The notes below the pieces were generated by a model, which worked only from the letters and a program-made list of their open reading frames with translations, was not told where the DNA came from and did no database searches. A stretch of 20,961 nt of DNA, taken from Chara braunii. Taxonomy: Eukaryota; Streptophyta; Charophyceae; Charales; Characeae. This document shows positions 1-7,975 of the stretch, piece after piece. Within the stretch, counting starts at the first letter, position 1. Every line of letters begins with the position of its first letter. The stretch lies in assembly GCA_003427395.1 (NCBI GenBank), contig BFEA01000201.1, positions 214,801-235,761 of the forward strand, in the 5' to 3' direction. A program made the position numbers and the translations under genes.

Positions 1-169
1 GCCCATACTCATTGAAGTATGTAACAGAAAGACTCCCTTTCCTCATCCCACCTGCGCCAAGGTCCCCCAAAGCAACGCCTTAAGGTAACCAGCTATGCGG
101 TCATCCACTCCACACAAGGCCTACCTTACCCGTCCCTGCCTGCACCCCAGCTATCTCCGCACTATGTGA

Positions 170-235
170 TGCATTGGGCCGGAATCGAACCCTGGACCCT
201 GTCCTTACGGTACCTACCTCTCCCCACCCAAGCTA
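170..235 (-). repeat. Degenerate tRNA-like fragment
   Basis: On the minus strand this stretch has an A-box-like block (TAGCTTGGGTGGGGAG) followed about 35 bases later by a strong B-box (GGGTTCGATTCC). That is the internal Pol III promoter layout of a tRNA. The T-stem does not pair properly and no anticodon arm can be drawn, so it is not a working tRNA. It is most likely a tRNA pseudogene or the head of a tRNA-derived SINE. Confidence 0.4.
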
Positions 236-243
236 TTACACCA

Positions 244-442
244 AGTGAAAAAGAACTGGAAATGGACAAGCTGTGTATGTGCTGTACTAGGAGGGGGGAT
301 GAGTGCGCGGGATGCCAACAGAGGGCCAACTAATCGTGCACAGGGGAGGCTGATGACTGACAGAATCGAACCTGCAACCTCTGATAGCTTCAACCAACTG
401 AGCTACCTACCACAGCTTGTCCATTTCCAGTTCTTTTTCACT
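244..442. repeat. Perfect 32-bp inverted repeat with 135-bp spacer
   Basis: The left arm is 244-275 and the right arm 411-442. The two are exact reverse complements over 32 bases; the outermost bases of the left arm read AGTGAAAAAGAACTGG. Perfect arms suggest a recent origin or a conserved function. No target-site duplication is visible outside the arms. The spacer carries a separate tRNA-like sequence on the minus strand. It could be a foldback or MITE-type element, or a source of hairpin RNA. Confidence 0.85.
345..412 (-). repeat. tRNA-derived sequence inside the inverted repeat
   Basis: Read on the minus strand it shows a near-consensus A-box (TAGCTCAGTTGGTTGAAGC) and B-box (AGGTTCGATTC), with only about 13 bases between the D-arm and the T-arm. 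A tRNA needs a 17-base anticodon arm there, so this arm has collapsed. T-stem pairing is poor. A tRNA-derived SINE head or a decayed tRNA is the best reading. Confidence 0.5.
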
Positions 443-580
443 CTGTCAGAAAGGGGGTAGCTCCTATCCTTGTGCTGATCTGATTATGGCAGGGTTTGAA
501 TTCATGGTCTTCTCTTTCTTTTACTAACGTGGGTTTTTCGAATGGAGGGTAACCTTTGTACCTTATGAAAGAAACCAACT

Positions 581-685
581 GGCCGAGCTTAGTTTATGTA
601 CTCGTGAACTCTTGAGATACAGACCTGACTTTGAATTTGGATGGAATCAGATGAGCAAAACCTAGCGCTCTGAATTTACCTGAGG
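581..685 (+). repeat. tRNA-derived SINE-like repeat, copy 1
   Basis: This copy aligns along its length with 2028-2142. Shared blocks include ATACAGACC, the B-box-like TTTGAAT, then a GATGG/GATGAG(C/T)AAAACC segment and GAATT(T/G)CCTG(A/G)GG. The A-box is degraded here (GAGCTTAGTTTATGTA). It is a dispersed repeat with tRNA ancestry, not a gene. Confidence 0.5.
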
Positions 686-1210
686 CTATTCAGTTCAAAG
701 AAAAACTGTTGACAGACAGGGGTAGTGTAGCGATTACCGACTTCCCCCAAACGCAACCCGACCTGATTATGAATGTATACAAGCTACTTTTTGGGTCAAA
801 TGTGGTCAAAATCGGGGTGCAATGTGTACGGGGGAAGGCAGTAGTTATTTTGAATCCTTTTTCCTTGTTTTGACGCCGCTGGGGTCTGAGCTTGAACAGT
901 GTCACCAGGGAGGGGGTGGGTCCCACTAGCAACGAGGATTGGATTTTTAAGCTCTTGAATCTGGATGTGTTTTGTGCAGAGGTGCAGAAAATCAGATCAA
1001 GCGCAATTTTCTGCCCCTCTCCACAGATACGTCCAGATTCATGCATTAAATGAATTTAAATCTAATCCTCTGTGCGAATAGGATTGGGCCCCTGGCCTCC
1101 ACTCTTTTTCTAAGAAATGTGGGGCCCGTTTCCCCGATTAGGTCACCGACAGTAAAAATGAAAAGAACTTGTGATCTGTTCGTCAACAATTACATGCGTG
1201 CTCGCACCAC

Positions 1211-1247
<37 letters not shown>

Positions 1248-1382
1248 TCCATAATGTGGACTATCTCTTGTTTCAAATCCGCAGGGGTGGTGCTGGTTTT
1301 CTCTGTATCGTTCCGATGTTAATGGATGTTTCAAAGGACCTTGCCAGTTCTTTTTCAGCACAGCAAACCAGTTGAAGTCTCA
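686..1382. other. No gene recognised
   Basis: The ORFs here are short, lack recognisable domains and overlap on both strands. The main landmark is the poly-C run at 1214-1244. I see no repeat family or RNA gene that I can support. Confidence 0.5.
1214..1244 (+). repeat. Poly-C homopolymer, 31 bases
   Basis: An uninterrupted run of 31 C follows AGT and precedes TCCTCC. It creates artefactual poly-Pro and poly-Gly ORFs on the two strands. Its length may be unreliable because homopolymers this long are easily mis-sequenced. Confidence 0.95.
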
Positions 1383-1462
1383 ACTCATGTGTCTGAATGG
1401 CACACTTGACTGTGGGTGAACAGACCATGAGTTGGAATCCTGCTCGAATCTGACGAGTACAA
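1383..1462 (+). repeat. tRNA-derived SINE-like repeat, copy 3 (diverged)
   Basis: The central part matches the copy at 2028-2142: CAGACC, AGTT(T/G)GAATCC (B-box-like), then GA...TGA(T/C)GAGTA(A/C)AAC. The A-box side is poorly preserved. Homology is inferred from shared blocks in the same order and spacing. Confidence 0.4.
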
Positions 1463-1708
1463 CAACGTTTGGATCTTTGGCTCTCATTTAGCGAGTTCCT
1501 GGGCCTGCTGAGTAGCAGCAACCGTGGGGGGACCACCAGCTTGAAGTTCCCCCGAGTAAAGCGCAGGGTCATTAATGACTCATTATCTCTGTACCTGTTA
1601 GACTGAAAGGGGCCTCACGTACAGCTCTAGTGACCGTGCATTCTATTCGGGAAAAGATGGTAATCGCCTCCAAAGCTGGTTGATGCCAAGTAGTGGAATG
1701 AGCCCGTA

Positions 1709-1885
1709 GTAAACCCACCAGCACTTGTCCAGCATGGTGGCCTTCTACTGGGCGGAACTTTCCTGAACTTCCAGTGGCGCATTTTGAAGTTTTTTCCTTT
1801 TTTAACTGGGTGCCGCCAGGCATTGTGGCTTTAGTAGGTGATGAAAGATTTCTCCACAAGGCTGGGGCCGTGTACTGGCGGTTGA
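1709..1885. mobile_element. MITE-like unit with TAAACC(A)CCAG ends
   Basis: The left end reads TAAACCCACCAGCACTTG. The right end, read inward on the other strand, is TTCAACCGCCAGTACACGG, so the termini are imperfect inverted repeats about 177 bp apart. The right terminal block (AAGGCTGGGGCCGTGTACT) recurs at 18472-18490 and, inverted, at 8464-8483. No target-site duplication is clear and no ORF is credible, so it is non-autonomous. Confidence 0.5.
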
Positions 1886-2027
1886 ACATACCTGCGGTGG
1901 TGCAGGGAAGATTATGAACCCCCCCCCCCCTCCCCTCTTCTTCCCCGGTACCTTTAGGGCGATGATGACATTTGAGGTAGTATCGTCATCGAACTGAGTG
2001 GCCCAGTTCTTGTGGAGGTGAAAAACC

Positions 2028-2142
2028 ACCCAAGAGCCTAGCTCAGTAGGTACACCCATGAATTGTTGAAATACAGACCGGAGTTTGAATCCAGATGATG
2101 GAACTTGATGAGTAAAACCAACTACTAATGAATTGCCTGGGG
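2028..2142 (+). repeat. tRNA-derived SINE-like repeat, copy 2 (best preserved)
   Basis: A consensus A-box (TAGCTCAGTAGG) lies at 2039-2050 and a B-box-like AGTTTGAATCC at about 2082-2092. The spacing is about right for a tRNA with a slightly short anticodon region. Downstream comes a tRNA-unrelated body shared with the copies at 581 and 1383. The long poly-T at 2181 lies just beyond it but is not clearly its tail. Confidence 0.55.
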
Positions 2143-2176
2143 CCGGCCAGCTCAATGATAATATCTCAAGGCTGTC

Positions 2177-2180
<4 letters not shown>

Positions 2181-2223
<43 letters not shown>
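2181..2223 (+). repeat. Poly-T homopolymer, 43 bases
   Basis: An uninterrupted run of 43 T between CGCCC and AAACAACC. It could be the complement of the poly-A tail of a minus-strand retroposon downstream, but I could not delimit a flanking duplication. Confidence 0.95.
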
Positions 2224-2227
<4 letters not shown>

Positions 2228-2638
2228 AACCTGTACTTCGCCCAGCCATTCATGCCGAGCCTGAATATGCCCTGCGTGCCAAGCTTTGCCAAGCCCGCTG
2301 GAGGGGGTGGAAACCGGTAGGAGAAATTTGTTGGTTGGCACCCGACATAGCCCCTGATGCTGAACCTGCTGCCAGCAGCTGGAACGAAATGGGGCAGTCG
2401 TTTTTGTGTTTTCACTAGTGTATCACCCCTGGCCTGGCCAGAAGTGAAGTCAGATACGTTCTGGAAAAAGCTGCACTGAAATGACCGAGGCCTTGATTGC
2501 TCCGTGTCTCGCACCGGGAGTCACGTCAGAAACGGCTAAGATTCCTCTTCCTAAAAAAAAAAAAGAGAACGAAGCTGCAAAGGAAAAAAGGACTTTGTCA
2601 GCACAGCCCGCCTCTCACGGCAGGCAGGAGGAAGAGAC

Positions 2639-2766
2639 ATAGGGCCTCGCTGCACTACTCTCGAAATGTGCAAAACGAGAGTGAATCTTCCACTAGAATA
2701 TGGAAAGATACAGCGCCATGTTTTTTGTCTTTTGTGCATGTCAAGAGTAGTGCAGCGAGGCCCATA
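2639..2766. mobile_element. GGGCCTC-ended MITE, 122 bp, with ATA target duplication
   Basis: The element is 2642-2763. Its first 20 bases (GGGCCTCGCTGCACTACTCT) are the exact reverse complement of its last 20, and imperfect pairing continues inward. It is flanked by ATA at 2639-2641 and 2764-2766. Inverted ends with a 3-bp duplication recall PIF/Harbinger (Tourist-like) MITEs, although those usually duplicate TWA. Too short to code, so it depends on a transposase elsewhere. Confidence 0.8.
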
Positions 2767-2847
2767 GGCAAGGACCCCACTGCAGTGCGGATGGAAAAGA
2801 CGTTTGGCCACGAAAATCGGGCAAGTCGTTTTGGAAAGTTGGAAAGT

Positions 2848-3300
2848 ACTTTTTCCGGGACCCCATCGCAGAGGACAAAATGCGCTTGGAAAACCCTTTG
2901 GAAATCAGCTGAGCCAATCGTTGCCTGTTTCCATTGGCACTCGTTTGTTTTGTTCTTTTTTCCATTTTTTTTTGTGTTTTTTTGTGGCACTCTTCATCTC
3001 TATTGGCTGCTGCCTCCCGTGAGACTTTTCCAGGAACGACGTGCCCTACCCCCTACCCTCTACAGTCGACACAAAATTGCAGCGAGGAATCCTCCCGTGA
3101 GACTTTTCCAGGCCGTGGACTATGTGAAAACACAAGGCGATGTTTTTCCAAGACACAATCTTCGGTCTGTGGGGTCCTGGAAAAGGGTTTGCGGAAGAAA
3201 TTTCATCTTTTCCAGGACATTTGCGGCAGGCTGTGGGGTCCTGGAAACAGTTTTGCGGCAACGTTTTTCCTTTCTGCGGTCCTGTGAGGTCCTTGCCATA
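2848..3300. repeat. Foldback region built from TTTTCCAGGACCCCA motifs
   Basis: The motif TTTTCC(A/G)GGACCCCA near 2851 occurs inverted as TGGGGTCCTGGAAA at about 3170-3182 and 3233-3246. The arms also share CTTGGAAAA further inward. CTGTGGGGTCCTGG recurs at 3167 and 3231, a 64-bp spacing. A related line, CCGTGAGACTTTTCCAGG, occurs twice near 3017 and 3095. This is a nested inverted and direct repeat block. A long ORF through it is not credible. Confidence 0.55.
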
Positions 3301-3359
3301 ATTGGAAAAAAGAAGAAGGAAAAAGGAAAGGACATGATAGCGCTTCTGCACCCAAGCAC

Positions 3360-3457
3360 TGGACGTGAATGCTGTCAGATCCGTCCGGGTCTGAATCTCC
3401 TTGCATCTGACTGCGATTGCGGCCAAAGCTGGACGAATCTGACTGCAATCACGTCCA
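3360..3457. repeat. Foldback element TGGACGTGATTG, copy 1
   Basis: Arm 3360-3386 and arm 3430-3457 are reverse complements at about 24 of 27 positions, with the core GTCAGAT(C/T)CGTCC. The spacer is about 43 bases and itself echoes the arm (CTGACTGCGATTGCGG). A second copy lies at 4061-4138. A small foldback or MITE family is the likely origin. Confidence 0.6.
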
Positions 3458-3586
3458 GAGCTGTGTGACTCCGAAGGCCGAGATCCACTAAAGCAACTCA
3501 CCATGTGCACAAAACATAAAAAGAAGGGATGTATATCTTTCCGTGGTTTACAGGAAGATTCATTCTCATTTTGGACTACCAAAACC

Positions 3587-3952
3587 CTAGGGCCTCGCCA
3601 TACCAATGTCGAAAACGGAATTTTCGACATTTTCTCCTCGCCACACAGCATGTCGAAGTCCGAGATGCGAAAATTTTTCAGGAGCTGTCAAGGAAAGGGT
3701 TTCGACAACTCTTCTCGAGCAGGGCTCGTTTCCCAGCCTGCAACTTGGACATTTTCAACAGTCCTCCGATGGGATGTCGAGTTCTTGCCCGAATGTCGAA
3801 AAGGAGAACGCTTTTACGCATAGGACTTGTGAGTTCTTCACTTGGACATGCTGTGTGGCGAAGAGGGTTTCTCTGTAGAAAGAGGCAATGTCAAGAATTT
3901 CCTGACATATGTCGAATGTCGTGAGGTTTCGACATTGGTGTGGAGGCCCCTA
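3587..3952. mobile_element. GGGCCTC-ended MITE, 360 bp, with CTA target duplication
   Basis: The element is 3590-3949. The left end starts GGGCCTCGCCATACCAATGT; the right end read inward is GGGCCTCCACACCAATGTCG, and CCAATGTCGAAA is shared. CTA flanks both sides (3587-3589 and 3950-3952). The interior repeats the word ATGTCGA many times in both orientations (for example 3606, 3651, 3775, 3792, 3908). No transposase ORF fits inside, so it is non-autonomous and in the same family as the units at 2642 and 6102. Confidence 0.8.
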
Positions 3953-4060
3953 GTGTGAGTAGGCCGTCACGTACGGGCAAATGATGAAAAAGCTGAAAAA
4001 AAAAAGAAGAAAAAGAAAAAAAAAAGATTCCGTACTCACAGGGCGTTTTCTAGAAAACTC

Positions 4061-4138
4061 TGGACGTGATTGTGGTCAGATTCGTCTGCATCTGAGATGC
4101 AAGTACTTCCAGACCTGGAGGAATCTGACAGCAAACAC
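4061..4138. repeat. Foldback element TGGACGTGATTG, copy 2
   Basis: The left arm begins TGGACGTGATTGTGGTCAGA. The right arm around 4114-4138 pairs with it less well (about 18 of 23), mainly through GTCAGATTC. It is the same family as 3360-3457, and its left arm is close to the reverse complement of that copy's right arm. Confidence 0.5.
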
Positions 4139-4430
4139 ATTCTCAAAGCTTGGTGCAAGTCCGTGAGAGGCGGGCTCTGATGGGACGTTGTCCCCAATCA
4201 TTTCTGTTGCCCATCTAAGTGGCGGTTCATACATCTTTTTTTTTGTCTCCTTGTCTGCATTATCCCGCATCCGTTTCCACATGCACGGAACGAACCAACA
4301 CGAATACTTGCAGTCCAATTGGGCCCAACGGCTTCCCTCCTCATCGCACTCCCAGGCCTTCGCCGACCCCCGAAGAATGTGGTCATTAACGAGCCGCGGC
4401 TCTGTTTAAGTGGGGAAAGGTAGTGGTGGT

Positions 4431-4515
4431 TTAAAAATGGAATCACGCAGAGAAGGTCAATTAGCATGGCCCCTGCACAAGGATGACACATAGCATTGAG
4501 AAACGGTCCAAATTC
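4431..4515 (+). pseudogene. U6 snRNA-like pseudogene
   Basis: It matches plant-type U6 from the AAAATTGGAAC region to the 3' end: CAGAGAAGGTCAATTAGC, ATGGCCCCTGCACAAGGATG, then GAGAAACGGTCCAAATT. The 5' stem-loop is missing. The conserved ACAGAGA box is altered to GCAGAGA and a 3-base insertion (TCA) follows, so function in splicing is unlikely. No upstream plant snRNA promoter element (USE/TATA pair) is visible. Confidence 0.75.
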
Positions 4516-4629
4516 TAGGTTACCCGGGAGGACGTCCGGTACCTCTCCAAATGTCTGGGTTGTCCGATCTGACAACTGGGCTGAACATCCGCCGGGGCCC
4601 TTGTGTCCACCCCTACTGAACGTGACCTA

Positions 4630-4981
4630 ATTTTTATTTATCTATTATTATTATTATTATTTTTTCTGTGGGTTCTCCGTCGGATGAGGTATATGCCCAT
4701 AAATTGTTGGGGCATTTAGATCAGTACCAAAAAAAAAGAAAAAAGATCGCCAAAGATGACGGTGTCAAAAACATGCTCTCTGACTCAATTCTTTTGTTTT
4801 TTGTTCTCCTTTTGCTTCTTTTATATTTTGGGCTTTAAAAAAAAATAAAAATCTTATGGGTTCTTTGTGAAGTGCGGAATACCTTTAAATCTTTCAGGAG
4901 AAAAAAAATAAAAACATCGGCAAAGATTCCGGTGTCAAAAAAGAACGGGGGTGGGAGAGCATGTTTTTGACACTTTGGCGT
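4630..4981. repeat. AT-rich direct and inverted repeat block
   Basis: Direct copies of ATCG(C/G)CAAAGAT(GA/TC)CGGTGTCAAAAA lie at about 4745-4773 and 4915-4943, each preceded by an A-rich run. The arm at 4748-4780 is the reverse complement of 4955-4980 apart from 7 extra bases in the left copy, sharing GTGTCAAAAACATGCTCTC. A TTA triplet run sits at about 4640-4660. It looks like the remains of one or more A-tailed or foldback elements. Confidence 0.6.
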
Positions 4982-4989
4982 TTTTTTTT

Positions 4990-5325
4990 TTGTTGTTGTT
5001 GTCCTCTGCAGCAGTTACAAGTTCTGTGGGTGCTGCAGCTGCTGCACCTCCTGCAGCTAATGCACTTGCTGCAGGTGCAACAGGTGCATTAGCTGCAACT
5101 GTTGCAGTTGCTGTAGCAGCTACTGCAACTGCCACAGTAGCTTTTTTTTCCTTTTTTCCCTCTGCAGCAGTTATAACCGCTGCAGCTGCCGCAGATGCTG
5201 CAGATGGTGCACCCGCTGCACCTTGTGCAGCTAATGCAGTAGCTGAAGGAGCCGCAGTTGTTGCAGCAGCACCTGCAGCTGCCGCGAGAACTGCAGCTGC
5301 AGCAGCTGCTGCAGACCCCACCCCA
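4990..5325. repeat. Triplet-periodic TGCAGC-rich tract
   Basis: About 330 bases with a strong 3-base period of GCN/NGC triplets. Many are self-complementary (CTGCAG, GCAGCTGC). Because of that symmetry both strands carry an Ala-rich open frame of about 145 codons, the + one interrupted only by a short Phe-rich pyrimidine insert. No domain, signal or third-position pattern marks a real protein. A degenerate GCN microsatellite is the simplest reading. Confidence 0.6.
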
Positions 5326-5517
5326 CCCCACCCCCAACTTGTTTTTCTTTTTCTTTTATTCTTCAAACTGACCGGAAACTTTTTCTAGGGGGTCCCGATG
5401 CCGAGTGCAAACATCCCCTATTTTTAGAAGACACGTGTTGCCCCCAGATTAACTAAAAATCGGCTGTCCGGAATCTTCGACCACCGGGGTACCCTACATC
5501 TTGTGGAAACGTTGGGC

Positions 5518-5544
5518 CCAGCTGTCCGCCTGTCAGACAGCTGG
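5518..5544. other. Perfect 9-bp stem-loop
   Basis: CCAGCTGTC at 5518-5526 and GACAGCTGG at 5536-5544 form a 9-bp stem with a 9-base loop. No U-run follows and no gene lies beside it, so its role is unknown. Confidence 0.6.
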
Positions 5545-5611
5545 TAACTTAGCAAAGTATTGAAAACAAAGAAAGAAGAAGTAACCGGCACCAGGCAATT
5601 CGAGAATTTTC

Positions 5612-5715
5612 GTCATCCTTGGGACATCTGTTAATATGGGAACCATACGGAGAAGATTGATTAGCATGGAGCCTCTGCAAGCATGACACGCATAAATCTC
5701 AAAATTGTCCAAATT
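5612..5715 (+). pseudogene. U6 snRNA-like pseudogene, near full length
   Basis: It runs from a recognisable 5' stem-loop remnant (GTCATCCTTGGGACATC) through GGAGAAGATTGATTAGCATGG to TGTCCAAATT. The ACAGAGA box is mutated (ACGGAGA), GATT is duplicated, and the GGCCCCTGCGC block is changed. An A-rich (AAAAG)n stretch at about 5726-5755 follows and could be a decayed retroposition tail. First of three copies in 325 bp. Confidence 0.7.
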
Positions 5716-5757
5716 GGCAAATGATTAAAAAGAAAAGAAAAGAAAAGAAAAAGAACT

Positions 5758-5855
5758 GACCAGCTCGGGCATGTGTTAAATTGTAATGATACAGAGACAA
5801 CTAGCACGGGACCGGTGCAAACATGACATGCATAGATCGAGAAATGGTCCAAATT
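5758..5855 (+). pseudogene. U6 snRNA-like pseudogene
   Basis: It keeps GATACAGAGA, that is, the intact ACAGAGA splice-site pairing box, then diverges (CAACTAGCACGGGACCGG). It recovers an almost exact plant-type 3' end (GATCGAGAAATGGTCCAAAT). The 5' stem-loop is weak. Same orientation as its neighbours. Probably not expressed, since the central part that pairs with U4 is altered. Confidence 0.7.
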
Positions 5856-5882
5856 CAATAGTCTTCATTCATCCTGCAGGAT

Positions 5883-5935
5883 AGCTGTTAAAATCGGAGC
5901 GAGACAAAGAAAATCAGTGTGACCCCTGTGTCAAC
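5883..5935 (+). pseudogene. U6 snRNA-like fragment
   Basis: Only the middle of U6 can be followed: GTTAAAATCGGAGCGAGACA, then AAAGAAAATCAGTGTGACCCCTG as a diverged form of CAGAGAAGATTAGCATGGCCCCTG. Both ends are missing. It is called partly because of its position in line after two better copies. Confidence 0.45.
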
Positions 5936-6098
5936 AGTTCATGGGTGCACCGTTCAGCCACATGGACTGGGCTAAGATGATGATGATGATGACGATGATG
6001 ACATTTACATCTGACAGACTGACACGTCAATGAAACGTTTTTCTTTTTCACCTTTTTTTTTTCTCAGTGAAATGTTTTGGCTACCTAGGCCCAAAGAC

Positions 6099-6715
6099 AT
6101 AGGGCCTCACTGCACAACGCGTGAAACGAGTGTGAAACGAGTGTGAAACTGTGTTTCGTGTCATTTCGTCCTGGCCGCACTGCCACCACGCAATTCTGTC
6201 AGGAATCCATGTTGATGGATTGTCAGACATGTGGCACTGGAGTGAGTTGCACGCCACCCAAGATTGCCCACCTGCACCCCACCAATTTTCGATGGTGCTT
6301 TTCGAATGACGTGCTGGAGAGGCCTCCAAATGTGAGTCTTCAGCAAACTTTCAAACGGGTGCAGCCAAGCAATCGTCCACTTGCGTTCGTGTGTGCTGAC
6401 TAACTTCATGAGAGGTTTTCAGGGGGTGGTCGGTTGCCCCTTGTCCGGAAACGGCTCCTCGAAGTTCACCGGAGGGCCGTGGAAGGAAGTAAGGACAGTG
6501 GGTGGGCCACCTTTTTCTTCCCTCGCCGCCACACTGTGCGTAGGAACCCTCATGGAAGTCGTGACCGGTATTCGTTTTTCCAACCCGCGCTTGTAGTCTG
6601 GCCAAGAGGGCAAAGAAAACTTTTTAAAGTTGTTAATGGGTTTGTGTGCGCTCACGAACGTCAGGTTTGTGTTGTGTTGCTTCATTTTCGCCCGTAGTAC
6701 AATGAGAGGCCCATA
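6099..6715. mobile_element. GGGCCTC-ended non-autonomous element, 611 bp, with ATA target duplication
   Basis: The element is 6102-6712. The left end is GGGCCTCACTGCACAACGCG; the right end read inward is GGGCCTCTCATTGTACTACG. The outer 7 bases are identical, with partial matching beyond. ATA flanks both ends (6099-6101, 6713-6715). The left end also resembles the 122-bp element at 2642, and both are preceded by AGACATA. Interior ORFs are short and unlike any transposase. Oldest of the three by terminal divergence. Confidence 0.75.
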
Positions 6716-7750
6716 GTAACGTGAAATCTGCCCAGCCCATGTGGATGAATGGTCCGCATGTAAAAGATCTGAGTCCCTGATGTGACACAGATGGAGACAA
6801 CAAGGTTAGGGGCTACCCCTTTGAGAAGAAAAGAAATAGAAAAGAACAACCAGAACAACAACAACAGCAACAAAAAACAAAAAAACACAAAAATAAGAGG
6901 AAGAAAAGAAAAACTTGACATTAAACTTGATGTTAAGACTGGTCGGAGGACAGCCCATTCATGGACAGGAGGAACAGGTTAGCATTCATTCAGCCTGCCA
7001 GTCGGGTGGATAGAACCCTCTTTGTGTTGGCCTCACTGCAGTTAATTAAGGAAATTATTGCCAGCTGCCGCTATGCCTTCACAAGACAAAATGGTCACAG
7101 GGAGGCACGGAGCCGATTTCTGCGAATGCTATGCAGAACTGGGTGAATGGCCCACTGTGCCCACTAAGTGTCTCCTATATAGAGGCAGGTGCAAAGAAAA
7201 TGAGCGAGAGCGATAGGCAGAAAACCGAATTTCAATATCACGCTGAAGACCAGGTAGTTGTGTACCAAGCAGAAAGCACAATGCACCACAATGAACTCAA
7301 ATGTCAATGTTGGCCCTCTCGCGCCACAACCAATATAGTATCCAATGTTGCCCTTCTTTGATTGGCAATCAGCGCCCAGCCTATCCTACTCAGCACCTAT
7401 CTAGCCTACCACTACGACATCCAACAGGAGTCACTTCAAGCTGAAGACCAATGTACGTGATGAAGTTGCCAGTGCAGACTGCCGCATACACCAGGTAAAT
7501 GTCTCTTCTCCACCTCGACTCACCCCCTTCTCTCCCACCATATGTGCGCCCCTGTGCCCAAGGACCACCATCGCCCACACCAGCTTTCCCTGCTGAGCTT
7601 CCTGGCTATGGCCGCTCAGTGCCCGCTGCCAAGCAGTGCCCTCTCTTCGCTGTACGCCCGTGTCCGCCTCTGGCTTACCAGCGCTCAGGCAGCCTACCTG
7701 CGCCGAATGCAGCAGTGTGGCCGCCCAGTCGTGCGAGGCCAGAATGAGCT
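6716..7750. other. No gene recognised
   Basis: An A-rich stretch (6820-6915) is followed by ordinary-looking DNA. GC rises from about 7460 and a CAGGTAAAT that could act as a 5' splice site lies at about 7493. The overlapping short ORFs on both strands (for example 7499-7796) show no domain. An exon of an undetected gene cannot be excluded. Confidence 0.4.
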
Positions 7751-7754
7751 TCCT

Positions 7755-7791
7755 GGCGCTGGGCACTTTCCTATATGGAAAGTGCTGCGCC
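7755..7791. other. Strong hairpin with TATAT loop
   Basis: GCACTTTCC (7763-7771) pairs with GGAAAGTGC (7777-7785), and GGCGC (7755-7759) with GCGCC (7787-7791), separated by a few unpaired bases. The loop is TATAT. It is symmetrical, so strand is unknown. It could be a small structured RNA or simply a palindrome. Confidence 0.6.
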
Positions 7792-7812
7792 CTTGAGGCT
7801 GCCCAGGTCTTG

Positions 7813-7887
7813 AGGCCGAATGCCCTCTAGCCTGGCGTTGGGCCAAAGTGTCTGCGCCCAGGCCGAGTGCCCACGAGCCTGGCGTTG
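7813..7887 (+). repeat. 47-bp tandem repeat, two units
   Basis: AGGCCGAATGCCCTCTAGCC at 7813 recurs as AGGCCGAGTGCCCACGAGCC at 7860, each continuing into TGGCGTTG. The spacing is 47 bases. Confidence 0.7.
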
Positions 7888-7889
7888 CC

Positions 7890-7975
7890 CGTAACATTGT
7901 TGTAACAGTCTTGATTCGAACTGTTGATCTGTTTTGTATTAATTAGACGTGTGTACCATTCAGCGACCTGGCAGG
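7890..7975 (-). repeat. Possible degenerate tRNA-like sequence
   Basis: The minus strand has a D-loop-like GTCGCTGAATGGTA and a T-loop-like CAGTTCGAATC separated by about 40 bases, with AT-rich sequence between. Stems do not pair canonically. It could be a decayed organelle-type tRNA or a SINE head; support is weak. Confidence 0.25.

Noticed and set aside
345-412. Functional tRNA gene
   Set aside because: Promoter boxes are good but there is no room for an anticodon arm and the T-stem does not pair.
2497-3468. 323-codon + strand ORF
   Set aside because: It runs through a MITE with its target duplication, a foldback block and part of another foldback; no domain, low-complexity Lys and Phe runs, and competing ORFs on the other strand.
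5758-5855. Functional U6 gene
   Set aside because: The ACAGAGA box and 3' end are kept, but the central U4-pairing part is altered and no snRNA promoter is visible upstream.
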